A stretch of 34,633 nucleotides of DNA from Mycobacterium scrofulaceum (GCF_001667885.1 NZ_LZJW01000051.1:1-34633); one strand, 5' to 3'; shown: positions 1-7,781, counted from the first letter of the stretch. The notes: a model not told the origin generated them from the sequence alone. Numbers and translations: made by a program.

Positions 1-67
1 GCACACCGCGCTGCGACTGCCCCGCGACGCCGAGCTGATCGTCGACGGCCACAACGTCGTCGAGGAC

Positions 68-337
68 GTGCACGCCGGCAAACATCTGGTCGCGACGCTC
101 TTCGAGGTTAGCCGTGCGCGCCAGATCGATGAGCAGCCGCAGCGTTTCTCGGGTGATGCGGTGTTTGCTGTAGTCGATGTAGAGGTCGCCGACCGAGACG
201 GTGAGTTCGCGGCCGCGGTCGGGATCCTCGTCGAAGAACTGGCGCAGATGCGTCGCGCTGATTTGTTCGTGATGCCTGCGCAGGGCTTCCCACGCTGGGG
301 TTGCGGTGATGTCGGGGAGGCTTTGCACGGAGGTCAT
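68..337 (-). pseudogene. pgi: glucose-6-phosphate isomerase, N-terminal part, interrupted by an inverted junction
   Basis: Read on the minus strand from the ATG at 337, this encodes the start of Pgi ([20 protein letters not shown] at the N-terminus, then [17 protein letters not shown] and [11 protein letters not shown]). Pgi interconverts glucose-6-phosphate and fructose-6-phosphate in glycolysis and gluconeogenesis. About 90 residues match the family. The match then stops at the GTGCAC palindrome at 68-73. Left of that point the continuing Pgi sequence lies on the opposite strand: the plus strand from base 2 reads [16 protein letters not shown] and ends EDVHA. In the family this stretch should follow MFAGVH by about ten residues, on the same strand. 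The gene as given therefore cannot encode an intact enzyme. The cause may be a real small inversion or an assembly or read chimera at the edge. The gene also runs off the window. Identity is certain; the pseudogene label depends on the junction being real. Confidence 0.8.
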
Positions 338-431
338 ACTTCGACCCTAATCGGATGCGCGGCGACCCAGCCAGGCCAAGCGCGGCGAAGGCCGGGCGGT
401 GCGGGCCGTCACCATCGGGCGACTGGCGACC

Positions 432-764
432 TCAGTGGCCGAGCCGGCCCCTGCCCAACCGCAGCAGCAGGATCGCGAGGTCCTTGCCGTCGGGACCGAG
501 CTCGCTGTAGCGCTCGATGACCTTCATCTCGCGGCTGTGCACGAGCCGGGTGCCGCCGGATGCCATCCGGACCTTGCCGATCGCCTGAGACACCTCGGTG
601 CGCCGCTTCACCGCGGCCAGGATCTCGGCGTCCAACCGGTCGATCTCGTGGCGCAGGTCGTCAATGCTCATCTCTTCGGCGTCGGCCGTCTGTGGGGGTT
701 CCACCGTCTCAACCTTCATCTCTGCTAACTCCGCATTCTCGGGATGTGGGGGTTGTGGTCTCAT
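432..764 (-). CDS. intracellular chorismate mutase, AroQ-delta type (Rv0948c-like)
   Basis: Chorismate mutase rearranges chorismate to prephenate, the branch point to phenylalanine and tyrosine. The 110-residue product has the single-domain AroQ helical fold: [15 protein letters not shown] forms helix 1, followed by [20 protein letters not shown] and a C-terminus ending RLGRGRLGH. These match my memory of the M. tuberculosis secretion-less enzyme almost residue for residue. That family has poor activity alone and is activated by complex formation with DAHP synthase through the C-terminus. Two starts are possible. The ATG at 764 lies 16 bases after a terminator-like hairpin. The ATG at 719 is preceded by GGAG nine bases upstream and gives a 95-residue protein, close to the commonly studied 90-residue form. 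The gene is downstream of an aromatic-rich leader ORF (837-926), suggesting control by phenylalanine/tyrosine supply. Confidence 0.93.
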   Translation of the reverse strand: MRPQPPHPENAELAEMKVETVEPPQTADAEEMSIDDLRHEIDRLDAEILAAVKRRTEVSQAIGKVRMASGGTRLVHSREMKVIERYSELGPDGKDLAILLLRLGRGRLGH

Positions 765-784
765 CCGGTTTCGGGCCTCACAAA

Positions 785-824
785 GAGACGAGCCCCGGTC
801 TTGAGGAAGCGGACCACGGGGCTC
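785..824 (-). terminator. terminator-like hairpin between leader peptide and chorismate mutase
   Basis: Minus-strand GAGCCCCGTGGTC (824-812) pairs with GACCGGGGCTC (800-790): eleven base pairs with a two-base bulge and an eleven-base loop. It is followed by GTCTCTTTGTG, a modest U-rich tail. It lies 19 bases after the leader stop codon and before the structural gene, as expected for an attenuator terminator. The weak U-tract is common for mycobacterial terminators. Confidence 0.55.
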
Positions 825-836
825 TGACCAAAGCAG

Positions 837-926
837 CTAGACCACGGGGACCGCGAACCGGTACCCGTAGAAAAATCGGCGGCAGTTCGGGGTGGTGGAC
901 TGCCGACGGCACTGCGCGTTGAGCAC
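837..926 (-). CDS. candidate Phe/Tyr leader peptide upstream of chorismate mutase
   Basis: A GTG-started 29-codon ORF on the minus strand ends with TAG 72 bases before the first possible start of the chorismate mutase gene. Its seven-residue stretch FFYGYRF (residues 18-24) contains all five aromatic residues of the peptide: three Phe and two Tyr. No other in-frame start lies between the GTG and this cluster. The ORF overlaps one hairpin (844-868) and is followed by a terminator-like hairpin (790-824). That is the layout of ribosome-mediated attenuators of the pheA/trp type, in which scarcity of the charged tRNA stalls the ribosome on the codon cluster. No good ribosome binding site is visible before the GTG, so a leaderless or very short 5' end is possible. 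Expression and function are inferred. Confidence 0.6.
   Translation of the reverse strand: MLNAQCRRQSTTPNCRRFFYGYRFAVPVV
844..868 (-). promoter_or_regulatory. hairpin inside the leader-peptide codons (attenuator arms 1 and 2)
   Basis: On the minus strand ACGGGTACCG (868-859) can pair with CGGTCCCCGT (853-844), giving nine base pairs and one mismatch around a five-base loop. The 5' arm is made of the Tyr-Gly-Tyr-Arg codons of the leader ORF. A ribosome stalled on the aromatic cluster would cover it and prevent this hairpin. Confidence 0.5.
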
Positions 927-1306
927 TAAACGAGTGTGCCACTTAAATCCGCTTCGGCGCAAAAACGTCGGCGTGAACTGGCCATCACGCCTCGGGTCGC
1001 CGCGCGGGCCTCGATTGAGCCGGCGCCGGGCCATGGTTGCTCACCGGTGTGGATTGGATTAACGGCGGGGGTAATTGAGCGCCAATGGGTTTTCCGAGGC
1101 ATTGATTTGACGCAAATTCCGGCCCGGTAATCGACCGCTTTTAGACGTGGGTGGAATTATTCTTCACTCCGAATGGAGTCGCGTATTGGATTGCGAAACA
1201 CCCTTTTTCTCGGCGTGGATTTGGCCGGCTCGCGGCGGCCGGGGCACTAGCCTGGTCTGACGCCTGGACGCGTTGCGTCGGTGGGCGGCGGTAAGTTTGG
1301 ACCAAC
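927..1306. other. divergent intergenic region between chorismate mutase leader and uvrD1
   Basis: About 380 bases without a supportable gene. Bases 1060-1210 are clearly richer in A+T than the flanking genes, as expected of a promoter region. A possible -10 element for uvrD1 is TAGCCT at 1248-1253, with no convincing -35. A small hairpin ACTCC-gaat-GGAGT lies at 1166-1179. For the leader transcript no clear -10 is visible; TTAAGT at about 944-949 on the minus strand is the nearest candidate. I see no SOS box of the TCGAAC-N4-GTTCGA type before uvrD1. Confidence 0.4.
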
Positions 1307-3640
1307 ATGAGTGTGTATGTATCCGATGCCAATCTGGCCTCCGAGGCAGATCAACTGCTCGAAGGCCTCAACCCGCAACAGCGCCAGGCGGTGGTGCACG
1401 AGGGCTCGCCGCTGCTGATCGTCGCGGGGGCCGGCTCGGGCAAGACCGCGGTCTTGACGCGGCGCATCGCCTACCTGATCGCGGCCCGCGGTGTCGGGGT
1501 GGGTCAGATCCTGGCCATCACGTTCACCAACAAGGCCGCCGCCGAGATGCGCGAACGCGTGGTGCGGCTGGTCGGCAACCGGGCTCGCGCCATGTGGGTG
1601 TCCACCTTCCACTCGACCTGTGTGCGCATCCTGCGCAACCAGGCGTCGTTGATCGAAGGCCTCAACTCCAACTTCTCGATTTACGACGCCGACGACTCCC
1701 GCCGCCTGCTGCAGATGATCGGGCGCGACATGGGGCTCGACATCAAGCGCTACTCGCCGCGGCTGCTGGCCAACGCCATTTCCAACCTGAAGAACGAGCT
1801 GATCGACCCGGCCGAGGCGGTGGCCAAGCTGACGGATGACTCCGACGACCTGGTTCGCACCGTGGCCTCCGTATACGGCGAATACCAGCGGCGGCTGCGG
1901 GCGGCCAATGCCCTGGACTTCGACGACCTGATCGGTGAGACCGTCGCGGTGCTGCGGGCCTTCCCGCAGATCGCCCAGCATTACCGCCGCCGGTTCCGTC
2001 ATGTCCTGGTCGACGAGTACCAGGACACCAACCACGCCCAGTACGTGCTGGTGCGCGAACTTGTCGGTCACGACGTCACCGATTCGGCCGATGACGTGCC
2101 CCCGGCGGAATTGTGCGTGGTGGGTGACGCCGACCAGTCGATCTACGCCTTCCGCGGCGCCACCATCCGCAACATCGAGGACTTCGAGCGCGACTACCCG
2201 GACGCGACGACCATTCTGCTGGAACAGAATTACCGCTCGACGCAAAACATCCTGTCGGCGGCCAACTCGGTGATCGCCCGCAACTCCGGGCGCCGCGAGA
2301 AGCGGCTGTGGACCGACGCCGGTGCGGGTGAGCTGATCGTGGGCTACGTCGCGGACAATGAGCACGACGAGGCCAGGTTCGTGGCCGAGGAAATCGATGC
2401 GCTCGCCGATCGTGGCGAAATCACCTACAACGACGTCGCAGTGTTCTATCGGACCAACAACTCCTCGAGGTCGTTCGAAGAGGTGTTCATCCGCGCCGGC
2501 ATTCCCTACAAAGTCGTTGGGGGAGTGCGCTTTTACGAGCGCAAGGAGATCCGCGACATCGTCGCCTATCTGCGGGTGCTGGACAACCCGGGCGACGCGG
2601 TCAGCATGCGCCGCATCCTCAACACCCCGCGCCGGGGCATCGGTGATCGCGCCGAGGCCTGCGTGGCGGTCTACGCCGAGAACACCGGCGCGAGCTTCAA
2701 CGACGCGTTGGTGGCCGCCGCCGAAGGCAAAGTGCCGATGCTCAATTCGCGCGCGGAGAAGGCGATCGCGGGCTTTGTCGAACTGCTCGACGAGCTCAGG
2801 GGCCGCCTCGACGAGGATCTCGGCGATCTGGTCGAGTCGGTCCTGGAACGCACCGGCTACCGCCGCGAGCTGGAGTCCTCCACCGATCCGCAGGACCTGG
2901 CCCGGCTGGACAACCTCAACGAACTCGTCAGCGTGGCACACGAATTCAGCACCGACCGGGCCAACGCCGCCGCGCTGGACGATTCGCTGCAGGCCCCGGA
3001 CGACGAGGACGTCCCGGACACCGGTGTGCTGGCGGAGTTTCTGGAGCGGGTCTCCCTGGTCTCCGACAGCGACGAAATCCCCGACGACGGCGCCGGCATG
3101 GTCACCCTGATGACGTTGCACACCGCCAAGGGGTTGGAGTTCCCGGTGGTGTTCGTCACCGGCTGGGAGGACGGCATGTTCCCGCACATGCGGGCGCTCG
3201 ATGACCCGATGGAGCTGTCCGAGGAGCGGCGGCTGGCCTACGTCGGTATCACCCGCGCCCGTCAGCGCCTGTATCTGAGCAGGGCCATCGTCCGATCGTC
3301 CTGGGGGCAGCCGATGCTGAACCCGGAATCGCGCTTCCTGCGCGAGGTTCCGCAGGAACTGATCGAGTGGCGGCGCACCGCGCCGGCGCCGTCGTTCAGC
3401 GCGCCGGTGAGCGGCGCCGGCCGGTTTGGTACGCCGCGCGCGGCCCCAACCCGCTCGGGCGCGGCCAAGCGGCCGCTGCTGGTGCTCGAGCCCGGTGACC
3501 GGGTGACCCACGACAAGTACGGGCTCGGGCGCGTCGAGGAAGTGTCCGGCGTCGGCGAATCGGCCATGTCGCTCATCGACTTCGGCAGTGCGGGGCGGGT
3601 CAAGCTCATGCACAACCACGCGCCGATCAGCAAGCTCTAG
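1307..3640 (+). CDS. uvrD1: ATP-dependent DNA helicase UvrD1 (SF1A, UvrD/PcrA family)
   Basis: The 777-residue product is a superfamily 1 DNA helicase that unwinds 3'-tailed duplexes in nucleotide excision repair and, in mycobacteria, works with Ku. Motifs are all present: LNPQQRQAVVH (Q motif, about residue 21), Walker A GAGSGKT (41-47), TFTNKAA (motif Ia), DEYQD (236-240, Walker B), GDADQSIYAFRGA (273-285, motif III), QNYRSTQNI (motif IV), TLHTAKGLEF (motif V) and YVGITRARQRLY (motif VI). The C-terminal 50 residues, beginning around GDRVTHDKYGLGRVEEV, form the Tudor-like domain known to bind Ku or RNA polymerase in this family. Length is normal (about 770). Inside domain 2B-adjacent sequence there is a short acidic insert (LQAPDDEDVPD). 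The Shine-Dalgarno sequence is weak. Confidence 0.97.
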   Translation: MSVYVSDANLASEADQLLEGLNPQQRQAVVHEGSPLLIVAGAGSGKTAVLTRRIAYLIAARGVGVGQILAITFTNKAAAEMRERVVRLVGNRARAMWVSTFHSTCVRILRNQASLIEGLNSNFSIYDADDSRRLLQMIGRDMGLDIKRYSPRLLANAISNLKNELIDPAEAVAKLTDDSDDLVRTVASVYGEYQRRLRAANALDFDDLIGETVAVLRAFPQIAQHYRRRFRHVLVDEYQDTNHAQYVLVRELVGHDVTDSADDVPPAELCVVGDADQSIYAFRGATIRNIEDFERDYPDATTILLEQNYRSTQNILSAANSVIARNSGRREKRLWTDAGAGELIVGYVADNEHDEARFVAEEIDALADRGEITYNDVAVFYRTNNSSRSFEEVFIRAGIPYKVVGGVRFYERKEIRDIVAYLRVLDNPGDAVSMRRILNTPRRGIGDRAEACVAVYAENTGASFNDALVAAAEGKVPMLNSRAEKAIAGFVELLDELRGRLDEDLGDLVESVLERTGYRRELESSTDPQDLARLDNLNELVSVAHEFSTDRANAAALDDSLQAPDDEDVPDTGVLAEFLERVSLVSDSDEIPDDGAGMVTLMTLHTAKGLEFPVVFVTGWEDGMFPHMRALDDPMELSEERRLAYVGITRARQRLYLSRAIVRSSWGQPMLNPESRFLREVPQELIEWRRTAPAPSFSAPVSGAGRFGTPRAAPTRSGAAKRPLLVLEPGDRVTHDKYGLGRVEEVSGVGESAMSLIDFGSAGRVKLMHNHAPISKL

Positions 3641-3660
3641 CCGCGGCTACGGGGTGGTCT

Positions 3661-3706
3661 GCCGACCATGAGGCGGTCGGCGGATTTGATATCGCGGGTG
3701 ATATCA
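3661..3706. terminator. bidirectional hairpin region between convergent uvrD1 and a membrane protein gene
   Basis: GCCGACC (3661-3667) pairs with GGTCGGC (3675-3681) around a seven-base loop, 21 bases after the uvrD1 stop. Immediately after it lies a second inverted repeat, TGATATC-N6-GATATCA (3687-3693 and 3700-3706), unusual in its A+T content. The first is a plausible terminator without a U-tract. The second could be part of the same 3' end or a protein-binding site. Confidence 0.4.
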
Positions 3707-3749
3707 GATTCCGGAGTCGCCTATCGCTTCTCGCCGGGCCGGTGGCGGG

Positions 3750-4328
3750 TCAGGCCTCCAGCCAGCGTTTGGTGCGCGGGTGCATGGCCAGCACCACGCT
3801 GGCGATCGGCAGCAGCGGCAGCAGATGCACGATCCACGCCACGCGGGCGCCGGCGATGAACACACCCAGGTAGGTCAGGACCGCGACGACCGCGCCGACC
3901 ACGATGAGGTAGCGGCCGAACGGCCGGTGCTGCAGCAGCATGATCACGCCCGAGACCGTGGTCACGGCGAACACCAGGGCCAGGAACGCGACCGCGATGC
4001 AGAAGAGCCGGTCGGACCGCCACCAGCCGGTGACCAGGTCGGTCGCCACCACCGAGGTGGCCCACCCGCTGACGATGCTGACGGCGCAGGCTGCGACGGC
4101 CGTCCGGTCGCTCGGCCCGTCGGCCGGCGCACCTGGAGTTCCTCGCACCGCCGCCCGAGACGGGCCCGGGTAAGACGGCGGCGGTGCGGGAATGTGGGTG
4201 GTCGGGGTTTCCGGCGCTATCGGCACAGGACCGGTGGGCGCCCGGCGGATGATCCGGGTCTTGGAGTCCGACGGCGACGCGGATTCGGGCGATTGCGGAC
4301 CGGGGGGTGGTTGGTTAGGCGCGGTCAC
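3750..4328 (-). CDS. proline-rich four-transmembrane protein of unknown function
   Basis: A 192-residue product not recognised by family name. Residues 1 to about 72 are rich in proline, serine and threonine (PPPGPQSPESASPSDSK, IPAPPPSYPGPS) and probably cytoplasmic and disordered. Four hydrophobic segments follow, at approximately 76-97, 108-132, 140-160 and 165-184, with a short basic C-terminal end (HPRTKRWLEA). The chosen start is the GTG at 4328. It lies one base after the TGA of the upstream M23 peptidase gene, so the two are almost certainly co-transcribed and translationally coupled. The longer in-frame extension upstream overlaps the peptidase gene and is rejected. The coupling suggests an envelope role. 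I do not recall a counterpart at this position in M. tuberculosis. Confidence 0.78.
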   Translation of the reverse strand: MTAPNQPPPGPQSPESASPSDSKTRIIRRAPTGPVPIAPETPTTHIPAPPPSYPGPSRAAVRGTPGAPADGPSDRTAVAACAVSIVSGWATSVVATDLVTGWWRSDRLFCIAVAFLALVFAVTTVSGVIMLLQHRPFGRYLIVVGAVVAVLTYLGVFIAGARVAWIVHLLPLLPIASVVLAMHPRTKRWLEA

Positions 4329-4329
4329 C

Positions 4330-5454
4330 TCAACCAGCGTAGTTACCCACCATAAGACCCCGCTTAGCGAGCCACGGGACGGGATCGATTCGTTCGGTGC
4401 CCCCCTGGAGCACCTCGAAGTGCAGGTGAGGGCCGGTGGAGTTACCCCGGTTACCCATGGTGGCGATCTGGTCACCGGCCATCACGCGCTGGCCGACGCT
4501 GACCAGCGTGGTGTTGATGTGGCCGTAGAGGGTGACCGTGCCGTCGGCATGGCGCAGCTTCACCAGCATGCCGTAGCCGGCGGCGGGGCCCGAGTCGATG
4601 ACGACGCCGTCGGACACCGCGTAGATCGGTGTCCCGATCGAGTTCGCCAGGTCGATGCCGGCGTGCAGCACCCCCCAGCGGTAACCGAAGTTGGAGGTGA
4701 AGATGCCCTTCGTCGGCATCACGTAGAGCGGCTGCTGCAACCGCGCCTCACGCTGGGCACGGTCGTTGGCGAACGCGACGCCCTTGGCGAGCTCTTGGTT
4801 GTGCACCGCGGCGGTCGCCGCCGGCTGGAGCGCGACCACCTGGGCGCCGCGGATGGTGTTGTTGGCCGAGCCGCCGGTGAGCGCCGACGCGTTCGCGGTC
4901 AGCACGGCCTCGGTCTTGGGCGTATCGGCGTGGCTGGTCGCGGTGTGCGCCGCAGCGGCGGCCGCGCCGGCGGCCATCGCCGAGATCAGCAGGCGACCCC
5001 GCGCGGCGCTCGTGGGCTCCTTGCGATGCGCTCCGCCGTGCCGGGCGACGGCGACGACATCGGTGGTGTGCACGCGACGGGGGCGCGGCTCAGCGGCGGG
5101 TTGGATGACCACCCGCGGCAGCACCTCGGTAACGGGCGCGGCCAGCCACAGCGGCGTCGGGTCGTCGGCCTCGTTCAGGTCGTCGAGCTCGGGGGCCAGC
5201 AACACCTGCGCTTCGTTGTCGAAGGTGGAGTCGTTGCTGTAGTCGAGGTCGCCAAGATCGCTGACCTCGTCGCGCCAATCCAGGTCGTCGAAATCGAAGC
5301 CGTCGAGCGGGAGGATTTCGGTGACTTCGTTGCGATGAGGCTCGGTACCCCGGCCGCCCGCAGCGCGACCAACCCTCACCACACCTGCTGTTTCAGCAGT
5401 AGAAGGAGCCAAACGGTGCTGGGACAAGCTGAAATGTCCTCGTATCGTGACCAT
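4330..5454 (-). CDS. M23 (LytM/Duplicated hybrid motif) peptidoglycan endopeptidase, Rv0950c-like
   Basis: A 374-residue zinc metallopeptidase of the M23 family, which cleaves peptide cross-links in peptidoglycan. The C-terminal catalytic domain (about 243-365) carries the zinc ligands H264 and D268 in HAGIDLAN and H345 in GPHLHFEV. H312 in YGHIN and H343 are in addition present, so the enzyme looks active and not a degenerate LytM regulator. The N-terminal 150 residues are acidic and low complexity ([20 protein letters not shown]). They are followed by a basic patch and one hydrophobic segment (about 154-172) that would anchor the protein or serve as a signal, putting the catalytic domain outside. 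A coiled stretch ([18 protein letters not shown]) precedes the domain. It is divergent from sucC across a 248-base region holding promoters and a CRP-like site. Confidence 0.93.
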   Translation of the reverse strand: MVTIRGHFSLSQHRLAPSTAETAGVVRVGRAAGGRGTEPHRNEVTEILPLDGFDFDDLDWRDEVSDLGDLDYSNDSTFDNEAQVLLAPELDDLNEADDPTPLWLAAPVTEVLPRVVIQPAAEPRPRRVHTTDVVAVARHGGAHRKEPTSAARGRLLISAMAAGAAAAAAHTATSHADTPKTEAVLTANASALTGGSANNTIRGAQVVALQPAATAAVHNQELAKGVAFANDRAQREARLQQPLYVMPTKGIFTSNFGYRWGVLHAGIDLANSIGTPIYAVSDGVVIDSGPAAGYGMLVKLRHADGTVTLYGHINTTLVSVGQRVMAGDQIATMGNRGNSTGPHLHFEVLQGGTERIDPVPWLAKRGLMVGNYAG

Positions 5455-5474
5455 AACGTTATCTGGACCCTGAG

Positions 5475-5504
5475 ACGGTATCCGCTAACTCGCGGAACTG
5501 GCAA
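5475..5504 (-). promoter_or_regulatory. candidate sigma-A promoter of the M23 peptidase gene
   Basis: Minus strand TTGCCA (5504-5499) and TACCGT (5480-5475) are separated by 18 bases, matching TTGNNN and TANNNT. The start would fall about 15-20 bases before the ATG at 5454, giving a short 5' UTR. Confidence 0.4.
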
Positions 5505-5529
5505 CCTCGTCGCGCAATCCCGGCGAAAT

Positions 5530-5545
5530 TGTGATTTGGGTCACG
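5530..5545. promoter_or_regulatory. CRP-like binding site between the M23 peptidase gene and sucC
   Basis: TGTGATTTGGGTCACG matches TGTGA-N6-TCACA except for the last base, with a perfect GTGA-N6-TCAC core at 5531-5544. Mycobacterial CRP (Rv3676 family) binds this type of palindrome. The site lies 26 bases upstream of the proposed -35 of the peptidase promoter and about 75 bases upstream of a TACAGT -10-like element (5620-5625) for sucC, so it could act on either gene. Confidence 0.5.
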
Positions 5546-5702
5546 GACCGGGTATGCCGCTAGGCCGTGAGCTGTGCCACATCGCCGGACGCGCCGGAAA
5601 GTGGCGGTTGGCCAGTGGATACAGTTCGTCCGTGCGAGTTGCCGATCGCGGCACCGCCCACCAAGAGGCCTAGCAGTTGAGTCGAGCGAAGACAGAGAGT
5701 CC

Positions 5703-6866
5703 ATGGACCTTTTCGAGTATCAAGCCAAAGAATTGTTCGTCAAGCACAACGTACCGACCACGCCGGGGCGGGTGACCGACACCGCCGAGGGCGCAAAGGA
5801 AATCGCGACCGAGGTCGGCGCTCCCGTGATGGTCAAGGCGCAGGTGAAGGTCGGCGGACGCGGCAAGGCGGGCGGCGTCAAGTACGCGGCCACCCCCGAC
5901 GACGCCTACGAGCACGCCAAGAACATCCTCGGCCTCGACATCAAGGGTCACGTCGTCAAGAAGCTGCTGGTCGCGGAGGCCAGTGACATCGCCGAGGAGT
6001 ACTACATCTCCTTCCTGCTGGACCGCGCCAACCGCACCTACCTGGCCATGTGCTCGGTCGAGGGCGGTATGGAAATCGAGGAGGTCGCCGCCACCAAGCC
6101 CGAGCGGCTGGCCAAGGTGCCGGTGAACGCCGTCAAGGGTGTCGACCTGGCGACCGCGCGTTCCATCGCCGAGAAGGGCCACCTGCCTGCCGAGGTGCTC
6201 GACGCCGCCGCGAACACCATCTCCAAGCTGTGGGAGCTCTTCGTCGCCGAGGACGCCACCCTGGTCGAGGTCAACCCGTTGGTGCGCACCCCCGACGACC
6301 AGATCCTGGCGCTGGACGGCAAGGTCACCCTGGACGCCAACGCCGACTTCCGCCAGCCCGGCCACGCCGAGTTCGAGGACCGCGACGCCACCGACCCGCT
6401 CGAGCTCAAGGCCAAGGAGCACGACCTCAACTACGTCAAGCTGGACGGCGCGGTCGGCATCATCGGCAACGGCGCGGGCCTGGTCATGTCCACCCTCGAC
6501 GTCGTCGCCTACGCCGGCGAGAAGCACGGCGGGGTCAAGCCGGCCAACTTCCTCGACATCGGCGGTGGCGCCTCTGCCGAGGTGATGGCCGCCGGCCTCG
6601 ACGTCATCCTCAACGACAAGCAGGTCAAGAGCGTGTTCGTGAACGTGTTCGGCGGCATCACCTCGTGCGACGCCGTCGCCAACGGCATCGTGACCGCGCT
6701 CAACATGCTCGGTGACGAGGCCAACAAGCCGCTCGTCGTGCGACTGGACGGCAACAACGTCGACGAAGGCCGGCGCATCCTGGCCCAGGCCAACCACCCG
6801 CTGGTGATCCAGGCCGACACGATGGACGCCGGAGCCGACAAAGCCGCCGAGCTGGCGAACAAGTAA
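5703..6866 (+). CDS. sucC: succinyl-CoA synthetase (succinate-CoA ligase), beta subunit
   Basis: The 387-residue beta subunit of the TCA-cycle enzyme that makes succinate and a nucleoside triphosphate from succinyl-CoA. It begins [12 protein letters not shown], the canonical start of the ATP-grasp domain, and contains [19 protein letters not shown] (nucleotide binding), EVNPLV with the magnesium-binding Asn, and the C-terminal [25 protein letters not shown] and [11 protein letters not shown] segments of the ligase/flavodoxin-like domain. The start at 5703 reproduces the usual length; longer in-frame sequence upstream has no homology. It is followed by sucD after 12 bases, forming an operon. 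Confidence 0.98.
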   Translation: MDLFEYQAKELFVKHNVPTTPGRVTDTAEGAKEIATEVGAPVMVKAQVKVGGRGKAGGVKYAATPDDAYEHAKNILGLDIKGHVVKKLLVAEASDIAEEYYISFLLDRANRTYLAMCSVEGGMEIEEVAATKPERLAKVPVNAVKGVDLATARSIAEKGHLPAEVLDAAANTISKLWELFVAEDATLVEVNPLVRTPDDQILALDGKVTLDANADFRQPGHAEFEDRDATDPLELKAKEHDLNYVKLDGAVGIIGNGAGLVMSTLDVVAYAGEKHGGVKPANFLDIGGGASAEVMAAGLDVILNDKQVKSVFVNVFGGITSCDAVANGIVTALNMLGDEANKPLVVRLDGNNVDEGRRILAQANHPLVIQADTMDAGADKAAELANK

Positions 6867-6878
6867 GGGAGCCAAGAC

Positions 6879-7781
6879 ATGTCGATCTTCCTGAACAAGG
6901 ATTCCAAGGTCATCGTCCAGGGCATCACCGGCGGCGAGGGCACCAAGCACACCGCGCTCATGCTGAAGGCGGGCACCCAGGTGGTGGGCGGGGTGAACGC
7001 CCGCAAGGCGGGCACCACCGTCTCGCACGTCGACCCGGTCGGCAAGGACGTCGAGCTGCCCGTGTTCGCCACTGTCGCGGAGGCGATGAAGGAGACCGGT
7101 GCCGACGTGTCCGTCGTCTTCGTCCCGCCGAAGTTCGCCAAGGACGCGATCATCGAGGCCATCGACGCCGAGATCCCGCTGCTCGTGGTCATCACCGAGG
7201 GAATTCCGGTGCAGGACACCGCTTATGCGTGGGCCTACAACGTCGACAAGGGGCAGAAGACCCGCATCATCGGGCCGAACTGTCCGGGCATCATCACGCC
7301 GGGCGAGGCGCTGGCGGGCATCACCCCGGCCAACATCACCGGCCCGGGGCCGGTCGGCCTGGTGTCCAAGTCGGGCACCCTGACCTACCAAATGATGTAC
7401 GAGCTGCGCGATTTCGGGTTCACCACGTCGATCGGCATCGGCGGTGACCCGGTGATCGGGACGACGCACATCGATGCCATCGAGGCGTTCGAGAAGGACC
7501 CCGACACCAAGATCATCGTGATGATCGGCGAGATCGGCGGCGACGCCGAGGAGCGCGCGGCCGACTACATCAAGGCCAACGTCTCCAAGCCGGTCGTCGG
7601 CTACGTCGCGGGATTCACCGCGCCGGAAGGCAAGACGATGGGCCACGCCGGTGCCATCGTGTCCGGCTCGTCGGGCACCGCGGCCGCCAAGAAGGAAGCC
7701 CTGGAGGCGGCCGGCGTCAAGGTGGGCAAGACGCCGTCGGAGACGGCGGCCCTGGCGCGGGAGATCCTGCAGAGCCTGTAG
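6879..7781 (+). CDS. sucD: succinyl-CoA synthetase, alpha subunit
   Basis: A 300-residue alpha subunit, partner of SucC. It starts [21 protein letters not shown], the CoA-binding Rossmann domain. It has [12 protein letters not shown] and SKSGTLTY, both typical of the family, and the phosphorylated catalytic histidine H256 in [16 protein letters not shown] Shine-Dalgarno lies at the proper distance from the ATG, in the 12-base gap after sucC. Length is normal. A nested hairpin after the stop codon probably terminates the operon. Confidence 0.98.
   Translation: MSIFLNKDSKVIVQGITGGEGTKHTALMLKAGTQVVGGVNARKAGTTVSHVDPVGKDVELPVFATVAEAMKETGADVSVVFVPPKFAKDAIIEAIDAEIPLLVVITEGIPVQDTAYAWAYNVDKGQKTRIIGPNCPGIITPGEALAGITPANITGPGPVGLVSKSGTLTYQMMYELRDFGFTTSIGIGGDPVIGTTHIDAIEAFEKDPDTKIIVMIGEIGGDAEERAADYIKANVSKPVVGYVAGFTAPEGKTMGHAGAIVSGSSGTAAAKKEALEAAGVKVGKTPSETAALAREILQSL

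Noticed and set aside
68..520. 150-codon plus-strand frame over the pgi fragment
   Set aside because: Antisense to the Pgi N-terminus; only the short stretch left of base 76 is homologous, and that is explained by the inversion.
790..870. tRNA-like appearance of the paired region before chorismate mutase
   Set aside because: No T-loop GGTTCGAATC consensus, no cloverleaf arm lengths and no CCA-end geometry.
837..1034. 65-codon minus-strand ORF starting at ATG 1034, a longer form of the leader
   Set aside because: The upstream part is basic and shows no features; the shorter GTG form places the aromatic cluster as expected of a leader. The long form cannot be fully excluded.
1247..3619. 790-codon open frame antisense to uvrD1
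   Set aside because: Mirror frame of a strongly conserved G+C-rich gene; its translation is low-complexity in H, V, G, R and D with no family motif.
5465..5482. single TCTCAG on the minus strand near the M23 promoter as an MprA box
   Set aside because: There is no second repeat at 11 bases, unlike the sites at mprA and pepD.
4192..5673. 493-codon plus-strand frame across the M23 peptidase gene
   Set aside because: Antisense to a complete peptidase with zinc motifs; composition typical of a shadow frame.
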